Part shown: piece by piece, positions 33,371-42,166 of the stretch
Layout of the letters: each line of letters starts with the position of its first letter
Numbering within the stretch: position 1 is the stretch's first letter
Assembly: GCF_003054055.1 (NCBI RefSeq)
Contig: NZ_QBKI01000004.1
Span: 124,001-188,000, forward strand
Direction: 5' to 3'
Length of the DNA: 64,000 nt
DNA from: Pontibacter mucosus
GTDB lineage: Bacteria > Bacteroidota > Bacteroidia > Cytophagales > Hymenobacteraceae
Notes under the pieces: generated by a model
Told to the model about the DNA's origin: nothing
The model's input: the letters and a program-made list of their open reading frames with translations, nothing else
Database searches by the model: none
Made by a program: the position numbers and the translations under genes

Positions 33371-33722
33371 ATTCTGTTACTTGTTATCCTGGTCGAAAAA
33401 CGCGTGCAGCCTGCCTGCACCGGGGCTTCCCTTCAAAATTAGGCAAACTACCGCCATTTACGAAGCAAGTACGGCTTTAAAGTATGATAATTTTTGGTTT
33501 CTCCTTTTGCACAGATTCCCACCGCCCGCCTGCCGCGCAGAGCCACAGCAAAGTACATTTTTTTAAGTATGAGCGGCAGGCAGGTGATGATTTGTGCCGG
33601 CACAGTTCGTATCTTTGCCGGTTAATTAGATTTTTACAGAACTTAAAGAAATAGAAGCCCTTAGCGGGCAGGCCGGTTCTGGTGTTGTTTTTGCAAGATG
33701 ATGCACCGGCAAAGTATAAACC
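33371..33722. other. Divergent spacer between the glycosyltransferase and tgt
   Basis: About 350 bp. TATCTTTG at 33610-33617 fits the -7 consensus for tgt (106 bp before its start). An AAGTATA heptamer lies 7 bp before the tgt start. No gene, RNA or dispersed repeat is recognised. Confidence 0.55.
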
Positions 33723-34853
33723 ATGCAGTTTAACCTAGTAGCGACAGACCCGCAGTCCAAAGCCCGCGCCGGGGTGGTACAAACCGACCACGGCGCCATC
33801 GAAACGCCTATTTTTATGCCCGTTGGCACGGCCGGCTCGGTAAAGGCGGTGCACCAGCGCGAGCTGAAGGAGGACATAAAAGCCGAGATTATACTTGGCA
33901 ACACCTACCATTTATACTTGCGCCCGGGCCTGGAGGTGCTGGAGAAGGCAGGCGGCCTGCACAAATTCAACGGTTGGGACCGCCCTTTGCTTACCGACAG
34001 CGGCGGCTACCAGGTGTTCTCGCTGGCCGGCACGCGCAAGATTAAGGAGGAAGGCGTGAAGTTTAAGTCGCATATTGATGGCTCTACGCTCAACTTCACC
34101 CCGGAGAACGTGATGGATACGCAGCGCACCATCGGCGCAGACATCATCATGGCCTTCGACGAGTGCACCCCCTACCCTTGCGATTATACTTACGCCAAGC
34201 AATCCATGGAGCGCACCCACCGCTGGTTGCAGCGCTGCGTGGACCGCTTCGACAGCACCGAGCCCAAGTATGGCTACTCCCAAACGCTCTTCCCGATTGT
34301 GCAGGGCAGCACCTACAAAGATCTGCGCATGCAGTCGGCTGAGACCATAGCCAGCTTCGGCCGCGAGGGAAATGCCATTGGCGGTTTATCCGTGGGAGAG
34401 CCGGCCGAGATGATGTACGAGATGACGGAGGTGGTGTGCGACATACTGCCCAAGGACAAGCCGCGTTACCTGATGGGCGTGGGCACGCCGGCCAACATCC
34501 TGGAGAACATCGCCCTGGGCGTGGACATGTTCGACTGCGTGCTGCCGACCCGCAACGCGCGTAACGGCATGCTGTTCACCACGCAGGGCATCATCAACAT
34601 AAAAAATAAAAAGTGGGCCGAGGACTTTAGCCCGATTGATGCGGAGCTGGGCGGCTATGTGAGCACGTTTTATACCAAAGCGTACCTGCGCCACCTCATC
34701 CACAGCACCGAGTACCTGGCCGGGCAGATTGCCAGCGTGCACAACCTTACGTTTTTCCTGTGGTTGGTAAAGCAGGCCCGCCAGCAAATCCTGAACGGAA
34801 CTTTCCGCGACTGGAAAGACCTGATGGTAAAGAAATTAATGACGAGGCTCTAA
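33723..34853 (+). CDS. tgt: tRNA-guanine transglycosylase (queuine tRNA-ribosyltransferase)
   Basis: Exchanges G34 for preQ1 in tRNAs with GUN anticodons. The 376-aa protein has D92 in TDSGGYQVFSLA, the substrate loop GGLSVGEP (220-227), and nucleophile D271 in FDCVLPTRNAR. The region that usually carries the zinc ligands CxCxxC reads DAELGGYVSTFYTKAY (306-321): all three cysteines are absent, though the following histidine (H340, SVHNL) remains. I recall the same loss in other Bacteroidota Tgt, so it may be a clade trait. Two heptamers in the first 200 bp of the gene. Confidence 0.94.
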   Translation: MQFNLVATDPQSKARAGVVQTDHGAIETPIFMPVGTAGSVKAVHQRELKEDIKAEIILGNTYHLYLRPGLEVLEKAGGLHKFNGWDRPLLTDSGGYQVFSLAGTRKIKEEGVKFKSHIDGSTLNFTPENVMDTQRTIGADIIMAFDECTPYPCDYTYAKQSMERTHRWLQRCVDRFDSTEPKYGYSQTLFPIVQGSTYKDLRMQSAETIASFGREGNAIGGLSVGEPAEMMYEMTEVVCDILPKDKPRYLMGVGTPANILENIALGVDMFDCVLPTRNARNGMLFTTQGIINIKNKKWAEDFSPIDAELGGYVSTFYTKAYLRHLIHSTEYLAGQIASVHNLTFFLWLVKQARQQILNGTFRDWKDLMVKKLMTRL

Positions 34854-34860
34854 AGAGCCA

Positions 34861-34976
34861 GTTAAAAGTTAAGAGTTTAAAGTTAATAGTTGGTTTGATT
34901 TATCATTATTTGCCTGCTTCTAACTATCATCACACAGAAACTCTTAACTCATAACTCTTAACTCTAAACTAAAGCG
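34861..34976. repeat. Word hairpin between tgt and the LptF/G gene
   Basis: The left arm (GTTAAAAGTTAAGAGTTTAA, from 34861) pairs imperfectly with AAACTCTTAACTCATAACTC and its repeats up to 34970. The unit is TTAAGAGT/ACTCTTAA, the same word as in the atpD-atpC spacer. Confidence 0.75.
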
Positions 34977-34981
34977 TAGCG

Positions 34982-36058
34982 TTGAAGCTCCTCGATAAGT
35001 ACATACTGAAGAAGTTCCTGACCACCTATGTGTTCACGGTGCTGATCATGGTGGCCGTTATTCTCGTGATTGATTTCACCGAGAAAAACGACGACTTCAT
35101 CAAGACCAACCCAAGCATAGGCGAGATCATCTTTGACTACTACCTCAACCTGATCCCGTTCTACGCCAACATGCTCAGCCCGATCACGGTGTTTATCGCC
35201 ACGGTCTTTGTGACGGCCAAGCTGGCCTCGCACACTGAGATTGTGGCTATCCTGAGCAGCGGCATCAGCTTCAGGCGCTTTCTGGTGCCCTACATCATCG
35301 GTTCTACTCTGATCGGGGCCATCATCTTTGTGCTCATCGGCTGGGTCATCCCGAACGCAAATAAGAAGAGTGTGGCTTTCCAGGTGAAGTATATCAAGAG
35401 CCCCTTTACCTACGACAGCCGCAACATCCACATCAAAATCGGGCCGGAGACCTATGTGTACATGGAGAGCTACAACAACTCGGCGCACATCGGCTACAAC
35501 TTCGCCATGGAGACGATCAACGGCACCAACCTGCGCCAGAAGCTCACCTCCAGCAGCATCTCCTGGAATGCCGAGAAAGAGAAATGGCACATCAACCAGT
35601 ACACGCTGCGCACCTTCGACGGCGAGAAAGAGACCATCTACAAAGGCACCAACCTGGACACCACGCTGAACATGTGGCCCAAGGATTTTGAGAGCACCTA
35701 CAAGCTGGAGCAAACCCTGACGCTGACGCAGCTCAACGACTACATAGACGAGAAAATATCGCGCGGGGCCGACGACATAGAAACCTACCTGATAGAGAAG
35801 TATGAGCGCTTCAGCTACCCGTTTACCATCATCATCCTTACCGTTATCGGTGTGATAGTGAGTGCGCGCAAGGCACGCGGCGGGGTGGGCTTCCAGATTG
35901 CGCTCGGCTTCCTGCTTGCCTTTATTTTCATCATCTTCGTGATCACGAGCCGAAGTCTGGCGCAGGTGGGCGATATTGCCCCGCAGATCGCCGCCTGGAT
36001 TCCGTCTATTGTGTTTACGGGCATTGGTTTCCTGTTATACCGTTACATTCCGCGCTAA
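34982..36058 (+). CDS. LptF/LptG family permease
   Basis: A 358-aa inner-membrane subunit of the lipopolysaccharide exporter (YjgP/YjgQ family). It starts with TTG at 34982, giving MKLLDKYILKKFLTTYVFTV, the family N-terminus. Three N-terminal membrane helices, a periplasmic beta-jellyroll domain (about 125-260, with GPETYVYMESYNNS and FDGEKETIYKGTNL) and three C-terminal helices (TIIILTVIGVIVSARKARGG, IALGFLLAFIFIIFVITS, IVFTGIGFLLYRYIP) are visible. LptG is slightly favoured over LptF. The stop codon directly abuts the DMT transporter start codon. Confidence 0.88.
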   Translation: MKLLDKYILKKFLTTYVFTVLIMVAVILVIDFTEKNDDFIKTNPSIGEIIFDYYLNLIPFYANMLSPITVFIATVFVTAKLASHTEIVAILSSGISFRRFLVPYIIGSTLIGAIIFVLIGWVIPNANKKSVAFQVKYIKSPFTYDSRNIHIKIGPETYVYMESYNNSAHIGYNFAMETINGTNLRQKLTSSSISWNAEKEKWHINQYTLRTFDGEKETIYKGTNLDTTLNMWPKDFESTYKLEQTLTLTQLNDYIDEKISRGADDIETYLIEKYERFSYPFTIIILTVIGVIVSARKARGGVGFQIALGFLLAFIFIIFVITSRSLAQVGDIAPQIAAWIPSIVFTGIGFLLYRYIPR

Positions 36059-37003
36059 ATGCCACGTCTTAAAGATTTTATTGAGCTCCACTTCGTCATT
36101 TTCCTGTGGGGCTTCACGGCCATACTTGGCAAGCTGATAACAATACCCGCAGTAGAGTTGGTGGCCCTGCGCACGATTATCACGGCCCTGGCGTTAGGGG
36201 CTATTGTTTACAGAACCGGCGCCCCGCTTTGGATAAACCGCAGCGTGGCCTTAAAACTGATGGGGATTGGCGTGATCATAGCCGCTCACTGGATACTGTT
36301 CTTTGCCGCAGCGCGGGTAGCTTCTGTTTCCATCAGCCTGGTGGGCTTGGCTACCAGCAGCCTCTGGACGGCCATTCTGGAACCAGTGTTTAATAAGGGA
36401 AGGATAAAGCCGCACGAGATTTTCCTGGCGCTGCTGGTCATCATGGGGCTCTACATCATCTTCCAGCACGAAACCAGCTTCGACAGTGTACTGGGCATTA
36501 TCATGGCGATTACGGCGGCCTTGATGGGCTCCATTTTTACCATCCTCAACGCCAACCTGGTAAAGAAAATCCCTTCTACGACCATTACCATGTACGAGAT
36601 GGGGGGCGCCTTTCTGGGCACGGTGCTGTTCTTCCCGCTATACACGGCCTACCTGACTGACACGGGCAGCCTGGACTTCAGCCTGAACCTGGTAGACTGG
36701 ATTTGCCTGCTTATACTTTCGCTGGTGTGTACGGTATATGCCTATACAGCCTCTGTGCGCCTGATGCAGCGCATCTCGGCCTACACGGTTAACCTGACCG
36801 TGAACCTGGAGCCGGTGTATGGCATCATCCTGGCCTGGTTTATCTTTAACGAGGGCGAGCAGATGTCGGGAGGATTTTACATAGGCACTGCGGTTATCCT
36901 GCTGAGCGTGTTTATCTACCCGGTGCTGGACATCCTGGAGAAACGCCGCAAGAAAAGACTACAGCAGCCCCTGCCAGACAGCGTAATGGGCGGGAAAAAT
37001 TAA
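36059..37003 (+). CDS. DMT superfamily transporter (EamA domains)
   Basis: A 314-aa protein with ten predicted membrane helices arranged as two EamA repeats: the first from FVIFLWGFTAILGKLITIPA, the second from SVLGIIMAITAALMGSIFTI. YTVNLTVNLEPVYGIILAW is the usual end-of-repeat motif. Likely exports or imports a small metabolite; substrate unknown. It starts immediately after the LptF/G stop (no gap), so translation is coupled. Its 3' end overlaps the converging ispE by 45 bp, an unusual overlap for two clearly functional genes. Confidence 0.88.
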   Translation: MPRLKDFIELHFVIFLWGFTAILGKLITIPAVELVALRTIITALALGAIVYRTGAPLWINRSVALKLMGIGVIIAAHWILFFAAARVASVSISLVGLATSSLWTAILEPVFNKGRIKPHEIFLALLVIMGLYIIFQHETSFDSVLGIIMAITAALMGSIFTILNANLVKKIPSTTITMYEMGGAFLGTVLFFPLYTAYLTDTGSLDFSLNLVDWICLLILSLVCTVYAYTASVRLMQRISAYTVNLTVNLEPVYGIILAWFIFNEGEQMSGGFYIGTAVILLSVFIYPVLDILEKRRKKRLQQPLPDSVMGGKN

Positions 37004-37765
37004 GTTAGCCGGAGCCTCCTTAAACAAGCCATACACCGCAGAGCCCGAGCCCGTCATGGCAGCATAAGAGGCCCCGGCCTCATACAGCTGCTCCTTTAGC
37101 CGCGGCAGCTCCGGGTACTTCGGGAACAGGGCTTCCTCGAAGTCATTCTTCAGCACCTCCTTCCATACTTTCACATCCTGCTTCAGAAGCATCTCCATAG
37201 TGCAGGACGGCTGTTGCGGTTTTATACTTCCGTAAGCCTCTGCCGTGGTAATATGAATGCCGGGATGCACTATCACGCAAGTATAACCGCTTAGATCCAG
37301 GCTAATCGGCGTGAAAATGTCGCCCCGCCCGGTGGCCACCACGGGCTTGTTGCGGATAAAGAAGGCGCAATCAGAGCCGAGCTGGCGGGCATAGTCCTCC
37401 AGCGCCTCCTCCTCAAGCCCCAGTTCAAACAACTGGTTCAGGATGCGCAGCGCAAAGGCGGCATCGGCGGATCCTCCCCCTAACCCCGCTCCCATGGGAA
37501 TTACTTTGTGCAGGTGCATGTGCACGGGCGGCAGGTCATAATCCTGCTGCAGCAGCTTGTAGGCTTTCAGGCACAGGTTCGTATCGGGATTTCCCGGCAC
37601 AGGCAGCCCCGTCATATCAAACTGCAGTTGCTCCGAGGGCAGTATTTCCAGGGCATCACACCAGCGCACCGGGTAGAAGCAGGTTTGCAGGTTATGGAAG
37701 CCGTCAGGGCGTTTCTCCGTTACATACAGGCCAAGGTTTATTTTAGCGTTCGGGAAGTTGAGCAT
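36959..37765 (-). CDS. ispE: 4-diphosphocytidyl-2-C-methyl-D-erythritol kinase
   Basis: Phosphorylates CDP-methylerythritol in the non-mevalonate isoprenoid pathway. The 268-aa GHMP kinase opens FPNAKINLGLYVTEKRPDGF (catalytic lysine and aspartate region), has the ATP-binding glycine-rich loop PMGAGLGGGSADAAFAL, LGSDCAFFI, and the C-terminal GHMP motif MTGSGSAVYGLF. No other isp gene is near. Its last 45 bp lie antisense to the DMT transporter end. Confidence 0.94.
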   Translation of the reverse strand: MLNFPNAKINLGLYVTEKRPDGFHNLQTCFYPVRWCDALEILPSEQLQFDMTGLPVPGNPDTNLCLKAYKLLQQDYDLPPVHMHLHKVIPMGAGLGGGSADAAFALRILNQLFELGLEEEALEDYARQLGSDCAFFIRNKPVVATGRGDIFTPISLDLSGYTCVIVHPGIHITTAEAYGSIKPQQPSCTMEMLLKQDVKVWKEVLKNDFEEALFPKYPELPRLKEQLYEAGASYAAMTGSGSAVYGLFKEAPANLIFPAHYAVWQGLL

Positions 37766-38005
37766 TGTCTGAGTGGTGCATTACAGGTTGCAATCTATAA
37801 AATTACGCTGAAAAGGTGGTGAAGGCTAAAACCTCTTCGCATTTATATAGTATAAATCGATTATAGCGTACACATAATCTGTATCTTGAGAAAGCGGTAA
37901 CACGCCCCCTATGAGTAGCGGCATCGCCTCAGGCAAGAATCAGTGTATGGCAACACTTAATCCAAAGCTTCAGGTTACAGAAGCCACAAGCCACAATTTA
38001 TACTT

Positions 38006-39139
38006 ATGAACTACAGGCCAGGACGTATTTTCCTTTCGGCGCCGCACATGGGCGGGCACGAGAAAAACTATGCGCTTAAAGCCATAGAAGACAACTGGGT
38101 GTCGACGACTGGCCCTAACCTGCCTGGCTTTGAGCACGATATCTGCCAGCACACCAATGCCCGCCATGCCGTTGCCCTCAGCTCCGGCACCGCCGCCCTG
38201 CACCTGGCCCTGCAAGTGGTGGGGGTTAAACCCGGCGACGAGGTGCTCTGCTCTACCTTTACCTTCGTGGCATCGGCCAACCCTATTTTATACTTGGGAG
38301 CTAGCCCCGTGTTTGTAGAGAGCGAGCCCGACACGTGGAACATGGATCCTGAAGCATTGCGCGCAGCCATTACCGACCGCCAGCGCCAGGGCAAACGACT
38401 AGCTGCTATTGTGCTTGTGCACCTTTATGGCATGCCTGCCAAGCTGAAGGAGATTATGGCAATAGCGGATGAGTTTGGAATACCGGTGATTGAGGATGCG
38501 GCAGAGGCCCTGGGCTCGCGCTACAGCGGCCATCAGGTGGGCACTTTCGGCAAGGCGGGTATCTTCTCCTTCAACGGCAACAAAATCATCACCACCTCCG
38601 GAGGCGGCGCGCTTATCTCGGAGGATGAGCAACTCGTAGAGCAGGCACGCTTTCTGGCCACCCAGGCCAAAGACCCGGCTCCTTATTACGAGCACTCCCA
38701 GATGGGCTATAACTACCGCATGAGCAACATCAGCGCCGGCATCGGGCGTGGGCAACTGGAGGTACTGGAGAAGCGCATTAAGCAGCGTCGCGATATTTTC
38801 CACTTCTACAAGCAGCAACTGGGCCACATAGAAGGACTGGAATTTATGGCGGAGCCTAAAATCTGCTACACCAACCGCTGGCTTACCACCGTGCTGCTAC
38901 CCGAGCCGCACACGCCCGAAAGTATACGCCTGGCCCTGGAGGAGGAGAACATCGAAACGCGCCCACTCTGGAAGCCCATGCACCTGCAGCCGCTCTTCCA
39001 GCACCACCCTTACACAGGCAATAACCTCAGCGGAAAGCTCTTCGAGCGCGGCCTCTGCCTGCCCAGCAGCAGCAACCTGACGGAGGAGGAACTGGATAAG
39101 GTAGTGAAGCACCTGAGGCGGCTGCTGGAGGTAGTGTAA
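38006..39139 (+). CDS. DegT/DnrJ/EryC1/StrS family aminotransferase
   Basis: A PLP-dependent sugar aminotransferase, 377 aa. It shows SAPHMGGHEKNYALKA (11-26), SSGTAALHLAL, CSTFTFVASANPI, the PLP-ring aspartate D164 (VIEDAAEALGS), and the Schiff-base lysine K193 in FSFNGNKIITTSGGG. These act on nucleotide-linked 4- or 3-keto sugars for O-antigen, capsule or glycoprotein glycans; some Bacteroidota use such enzymes for N-glycans such as bacillosamine. No sugar biosynthesis cluster surrounds it, so the product is unknown. Confidence 0.92.
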   Translation: MNYRPGRIFLSAPHMGGHEKNYALKAIEDNWVSTTGPNLPGFEHDICQHTNARHAVALSSGTAALHLALQVVGVKPGDEVLCSTFTFVASANPILYLGASPVFVESEPDTWNMDPEALRAAITDRQRQGKRLAAIVLVHLYGMPAKLKEIMAIADEFGIPVIEDAAEALGSRYSGHQVGTFGKAGIFSFNGNKIITTSGGGALISEDEQLVEQARFLATQAKDPAPYYEHSQMGYNYRMSNISAGIGRGQLEVLEKRIKQRRDIFHFYKQQLGHIEGLEFMAEPKICYTNRWLTTVLLPEPHTPESIRLALEEENIETRPLWKPMHLQPLFQHHPYTGNNLSGKLFERGLCLPSSSNLTEEELDKVVKHLRRLLEVV

Positions 39140-39327
39140 GGAAGTATGTGGGGGATATAGTGGATATTATGTCAGCTGTTTTTGCAGTACCGGGTCCAAC
39201 CACCCCTACACCTCCTTAGCTAAGGCGGGGAGTTTGTGACAACTTTGGCCGGAGTACAAGTTTTATAGTTAGAGTGTAAACACCCCTATGGTCCCCTCGA
39301 GGGGACAGTCTGGTCTTTAATCATTCC

Positions 39328-39399
39328 CTGTCATCTCGAGCAGCGCGAGAGATCTATCGGGAATTATAGTCAGATCTCTCCCGAAGGTCGAGATGACAG
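39328..39399. repeat. Nested palindromic REP-like element
   Basis: CTGTCATCTCGA (39328-39339) pairs perfectly with TCGAGATGACAG (39388-39399); inside it GAGAGATCT (39347-39355) pairs with AGATCTCTC (39372-39380). Elements beginning GTCAT(C/T)TCGA are familiar from other Bacteroidota genomes. Confidence 0.85.
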
Positions 39400-39499
39400 C
39401 ATTAGCCGTAGCGGGCTAGTCTGTTCCTAGCCCTCTTCTCGGCAAGCGACTATCATCCCCCTACCCCCTTCAAAGGGGGACTTTTGCTGAAGCTCCGTC

Positions 39500-39868
39500 A
39501 GCAGGAGCTATCGAATGATTCCCAGCCTTTAGGTTGAGCGCCTTGTAGATTTCCGGTGCCCGCCAAGGGCATTGCGACCGAAGGGCAGCAAAGGAAATGT
39601 AGACAGCGCGATGCCCGAAGGCGAGACCTCCCGGCCTGGGAGGGTAGAAAGTATGCTATGCAACTGTAGGTTGGTGGGAACTAGAGGATGAACGGTGGTT
39701 TGGAAGTATAGCTTGTTTCAAGCTGAAGGAAACAGCGGCTATGAAAGTATAAACCGGCAAGTATAAAAGTATAGCTGAAAGTATAGAATATTGGCTTTTC
39801 AAGCCAGTTGGGTTACAAACCCAACATCATAATAGGCACGAGTTGCAAACTCGCGCCAGCGAGGGCTG
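39500..39868 (-). repeat. Dispersed repeat, copy 2
   Basis: Reverse-strand counterpart of 26850-27385. Shared blocks include GAGCGCCTTGTAGATTTC, GCCCGAAGGCGAGACCTCCC, GGCTTTTCAAGCC and the two variable hairpins at 39807-39825 and 39839-39853. It lacks the tandem duplication and extra hairpins of copy 1. Confidence 0.85.
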
Positions 39869-39895
39869 AAGTATAAGTTTCATAGCCAAAGTATA

Positions 39896-39963
39896 AACAC
39901 CCCTATTGAGCTTTGCTCGCAAGTTTCGAACTCCCGTTCTCACTTGTCCTCAAAGGGACAGTC
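39896..39963 (+). repeat. 68-bp dispersed element
   Basis: Begins AACACCCCTATTGAGCTTTG, then CTCGCAAGTTTCGAACTCCC, and ends TCCTCAAAGGGACAGTCT. Near-identical to the reverse complement of 27418-27484. Confidence 0.8.
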
Positions 39964-40023
39964 TATACTTGCTGTATAGCAAAGGCACAAGCCTACGCTT
40001 ACGCCAGAGATAGCTTCTCCCTG

Positions 40024-41154
40024 CTATACTACCGCCAAGGCAGTCTCCAGCTCCGCAATCAGCTCCTCCAGCTCCTCAATCCCTGTCGAAAAACGAATCA
40101 CCCCCACTGTTATACCCAATTTCTGCTGTTGCTCAGGGGTTAGGGATCGGTGCGAGGTTCCTAAGGGATGCGAAATAGAAGTGTTCACGCCCGCCAGCGA
40201 CGGGGCGAAAGGAACGGTTGGCAGCGCCTGCATAAAACGATTTACGGCCTCTGCCTCGTCTTTAATCCGGAAACTGAGCATGCCACCGAACAGCCCCTGT
40301 CCCTGTTGTTTGGCCAGTTCGTGCTGCGGATGCTCTTCCAACCCCGGATACCATACTTTTTCCACTTTCGGGTGTTGCTGCAGGTACCGGGCAACCTGCA
40401 GGCCGTTGCTGCTGTGCTGCTTCATGCGCAGGCGCAGCGTCTTCAGCCCGCGGGCGGCCAGCCAGCCTTCAAACGGACTCAGGTTAAGGCCATACACCAT
40501 CATGACCTTCTGCACGCGCTGCAGCACCTCCTGCGCCCGGCATATTACTACACCCGCTGTTACATCGCTGTGCCCGGAGAGGTACTTGGTTACACTGTGG
40601 ATTACGATGTCCGCGCCTAAAGTAAGCGGCTTGGTGAGTATGGGTGAGGCAAACGTGTTGTCGATGACAAGTTTTATACTTTGCCGGCTCGTTTCCTGGG
40701 CCAGCCTGGCGATATCGAGCACCTGCAGCAGGGGGTTGCTCATGGTTTCGGCCAGCATCAGGCGCGTGTTTGGTCGCACGTAGCTGTCTAAAGTGTACGT
40801 ATCGGCAGTAGGCACAAAACTCACTTCTATGCCCACCCGCGTTAGTTCCTGCGTCAGCAGCGCCGACGAGCCACCGTAAATCTCCTCCGCACACAGCACA
40901 TGGTCGCCGGCCTGGCAAACGGCAAGTATAGCCGCCAGTATAGCCGACATACCCGAAGAGGTAACCACAGCTCCCACGCCGCTTTCCAGTTTGTTCACCT
41001 CCTGCGCCAGCTCATCGGTATTGGGGTTGCCGTAGCGGGTGTACATGTAGCTTTGCCCCGGCTGCCCGAAGTATAACTCCAGCTCGTTCAGGTCGTCGAA
41101 AGTGAAAACAGAGGTCTGGTAAATCGGGGTGGTTTTCGGGTGAATGTTCGGCAT
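40024..41154 (-). CDS. Trans-sulfuration PLP enzyme (Cys/Met metabolism family)
   Basis: A 376-aa PLP enzyme of the cystathionine gamma-synthase/lyase, methionine gamma-lyase and O-acetylhomoserine sulfhydrylase family. Features: YTRYGNPNTDELAQEVNKLE (38-57), SSGMSAILAAIL, YGGSSALL, the aspartate in VIDNTFASPILTKPL, the Schiff-base lysine K190 in IHSVTKYLSGHSDVTAG, and RFSTGIEELEELIAEL near the end. Members cannot be told apart safely by sequence; cystathionine gamma-lyase or gamma-synthase is most likely. No met or cys gene is adjacent. Confidence 0.88.
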   Translation of the reverse strand: MPNIHPKTTPIYQTSVFTFDDLNELELYFGQPGQSYMYTRYGNPNTDELAQEVNKLESGVGAVVTSSGMSAILAAILAVCQAGDHVLCAEEIYGGSSALLTQELTRVGIEVSFVPTADTYTLDSYVRPNTRLMLAETMSNPLLQVLDIARLAQETSRQSIKLVIDNTFASPILTKPLTLGADIVIHSVTKYLSGHSDVTAGVVICRAQEVLQRVQKVMMVYGLNLSPFEGWLAARGLKTLRLRMKQHSSNGLQVARYLQQHPKVEKVWYPGLEEHPQHELAKQQGQGLFGGMLSFRIKDEAEAVNRFMQALPTVPFAPSLAGVNTSISHPLGTSHRSLTPEQQQKLGITVGVIRFSTGIEELEELIAELETALAVV

Positions 41155-41325
41155 GGGTAAAAGTATAAGTATGGCTAAATGTAAGGATGAATTTTTATAT
41201 TGTAAAGGTATAGCGGTTAGTTAGGACTTTAATTTTATACTTATAGACTAGGTATAGACTCCTTATATAAGGCGGATAAGTGTAAGCTTGCTGCTATGTT
41301 ACAGTTGCCATTTATGAGTAGATTA

Positions 41326-42099
41326 ATGAAAAAAAAACTCTACCTATTTCTCCTGATTGGAGTTTGCTTTTCTTGTAACACCGCGCAGGAGTTAGAAAAA
41401 GAAGGTATCACTTTTATCTACACCGACTCGGTAAGTAAAGAGTTGGCAGACTCCATCTCTGACTACTTCGCGCGCTGTAAACGAAAAAAAGACATGAATT
41501 GGGTGGGGCTCGATAAGGTAAAGAGTGTTAAAATTGATTCTGCCTACTATTCCTATTTACTTTATCTCAATCTATCAAATTTAGATTCTGTGCTAACTGA
41601 TAAGCAGAAGAAGGTAAGTTATCAAGCTTTTGCAAAATTTCTTTCAGTTGATAGATTCGATAGTGCAAGGGTACATATCTTTTTAACGGATGACAATTTT
41701 GAAGTGAAAGAAGGATTGCCTTATGACCCGAAATCCTATACTGTAATTGAAAGTAATTATACATACCACAACGCTGAAACTAAAATACTGGTTAAGGGTG
41801 AATTTATTGACATGGTAGCCAAAGGACTGTACCATGAGTTCCGCTTAAACAAGCCAGAGCTCTTCAAGTCGACAGATTCGCTTTACATAGAACTCAGCAA
41901 AAAGGATGTTGAAGTAGGAGTGAATATTTTCATCGACCCAAAGCAAATCAACTTGGCTACATTAGTTAATCAATTTGAGAAAAGCGACCCTTTAATTTAT
42001 GATATCCTCTTCTCATACTACCCAACATACTTTAATATCATTGACAAAGACACACAAGAAAAATTGAAAGTTATCGCCCATCGCATTTCGGAAGAATAA
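41326..42099 (+). CDS. Hypothetical lipoprotein (AT-rich accessory gene)
   Basis: A 257-aa protein with a lipoprotein signal (KKLYLFLLIGVCFSCNT; cysteine at residue 16). The body is not recognised: EGITFIYTDSVSKELADSIS, DLNLSNLDSVLTDKQK-like helical parts, and ELSKKDVEVGVNIFIDPKQI. In-frame ATGs at 41296 and 41314 are alternatives; 41326 best fits a signal peptide. Base composition is AT-rich, as in the genes at 14.3-15.9 kb. A perfect TTGCTAAC/GTTAGCAA inverted repeat follows it, suggesting a mobile cassette. Confidence 0.7.
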   Translation: MKKKLYLFLLIGVCFSCNTAQELEKEGITFIYTDSVSKELADSISDYFARCKRKKDMNWVGLDKVKSVKIDSAYYSYLLYLNLSNLDSVLTDKQKKVSYQAFAKFLSVDRFDSARVHIFLTDDNFEVKEGLPYDPKSYTVIESNYTYHNAETKILVKGEFIDMVAKGLYHEFRLNKPELFKSTDSLYIELSKKDVEVGVNIFIDPKQINLATLVNQFEKSDPLIYDILFSYYPTYFNIIDKDTQEKLKVIAHRISEE

Positions 42100-42107
42100 T
42101 TGCATTT

Positions 42108-42166
42108 GCTAACAAAATTCAGGCTGTATGCTCTGCTTCCTTCATCGGATGCTCGATAAACGTTAG
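42108..42166. repeat. attC-like inverted repeat
   Basis: TTGCTAAC (about 42108-42115) pairs with GTTAGCAA (about 42159-42166), enclosing a GCTGTATGCTCTGC...GGATGCTCG core with short internal pairing. AAC and GTT edges and the 60-bp span recall integron attC sites. Confidence 0.45.

Larger units (their letters stand above)
39140..40023. other. Repeat island B (non-coding)
   Basis: About 880 bp with no gene. From left: a 42-bp element (39191-39232) that is the reverse complement of 27612-27655; an AACACCCCT...GTCCCCTCGAGGGGAC element (39278-39312) like 381-410; a nested palindrome (39328-39399); dispersed repeat copy 2 (39500-39868); and a 68-bp element (39896-39963). Eight heptamers occur between 39706 and 39970. 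Together with island A it brackets 27.9-39.1 kb with inverted repeats. Confidence 0.8.

Noticed and set aside
36959-37003. Frameshift or misassembly at the DMT/ispE junction
   Set aside because: Both proteins keep normal lengths and family C-terminal motifs, so the overlap is taken as real and reported as a finding instead.
40024-41154. Specific naming as metB, metC or mdeA
   Set aside because: The family members share all visible motifs; there is no neighbouring gene to decide between them.
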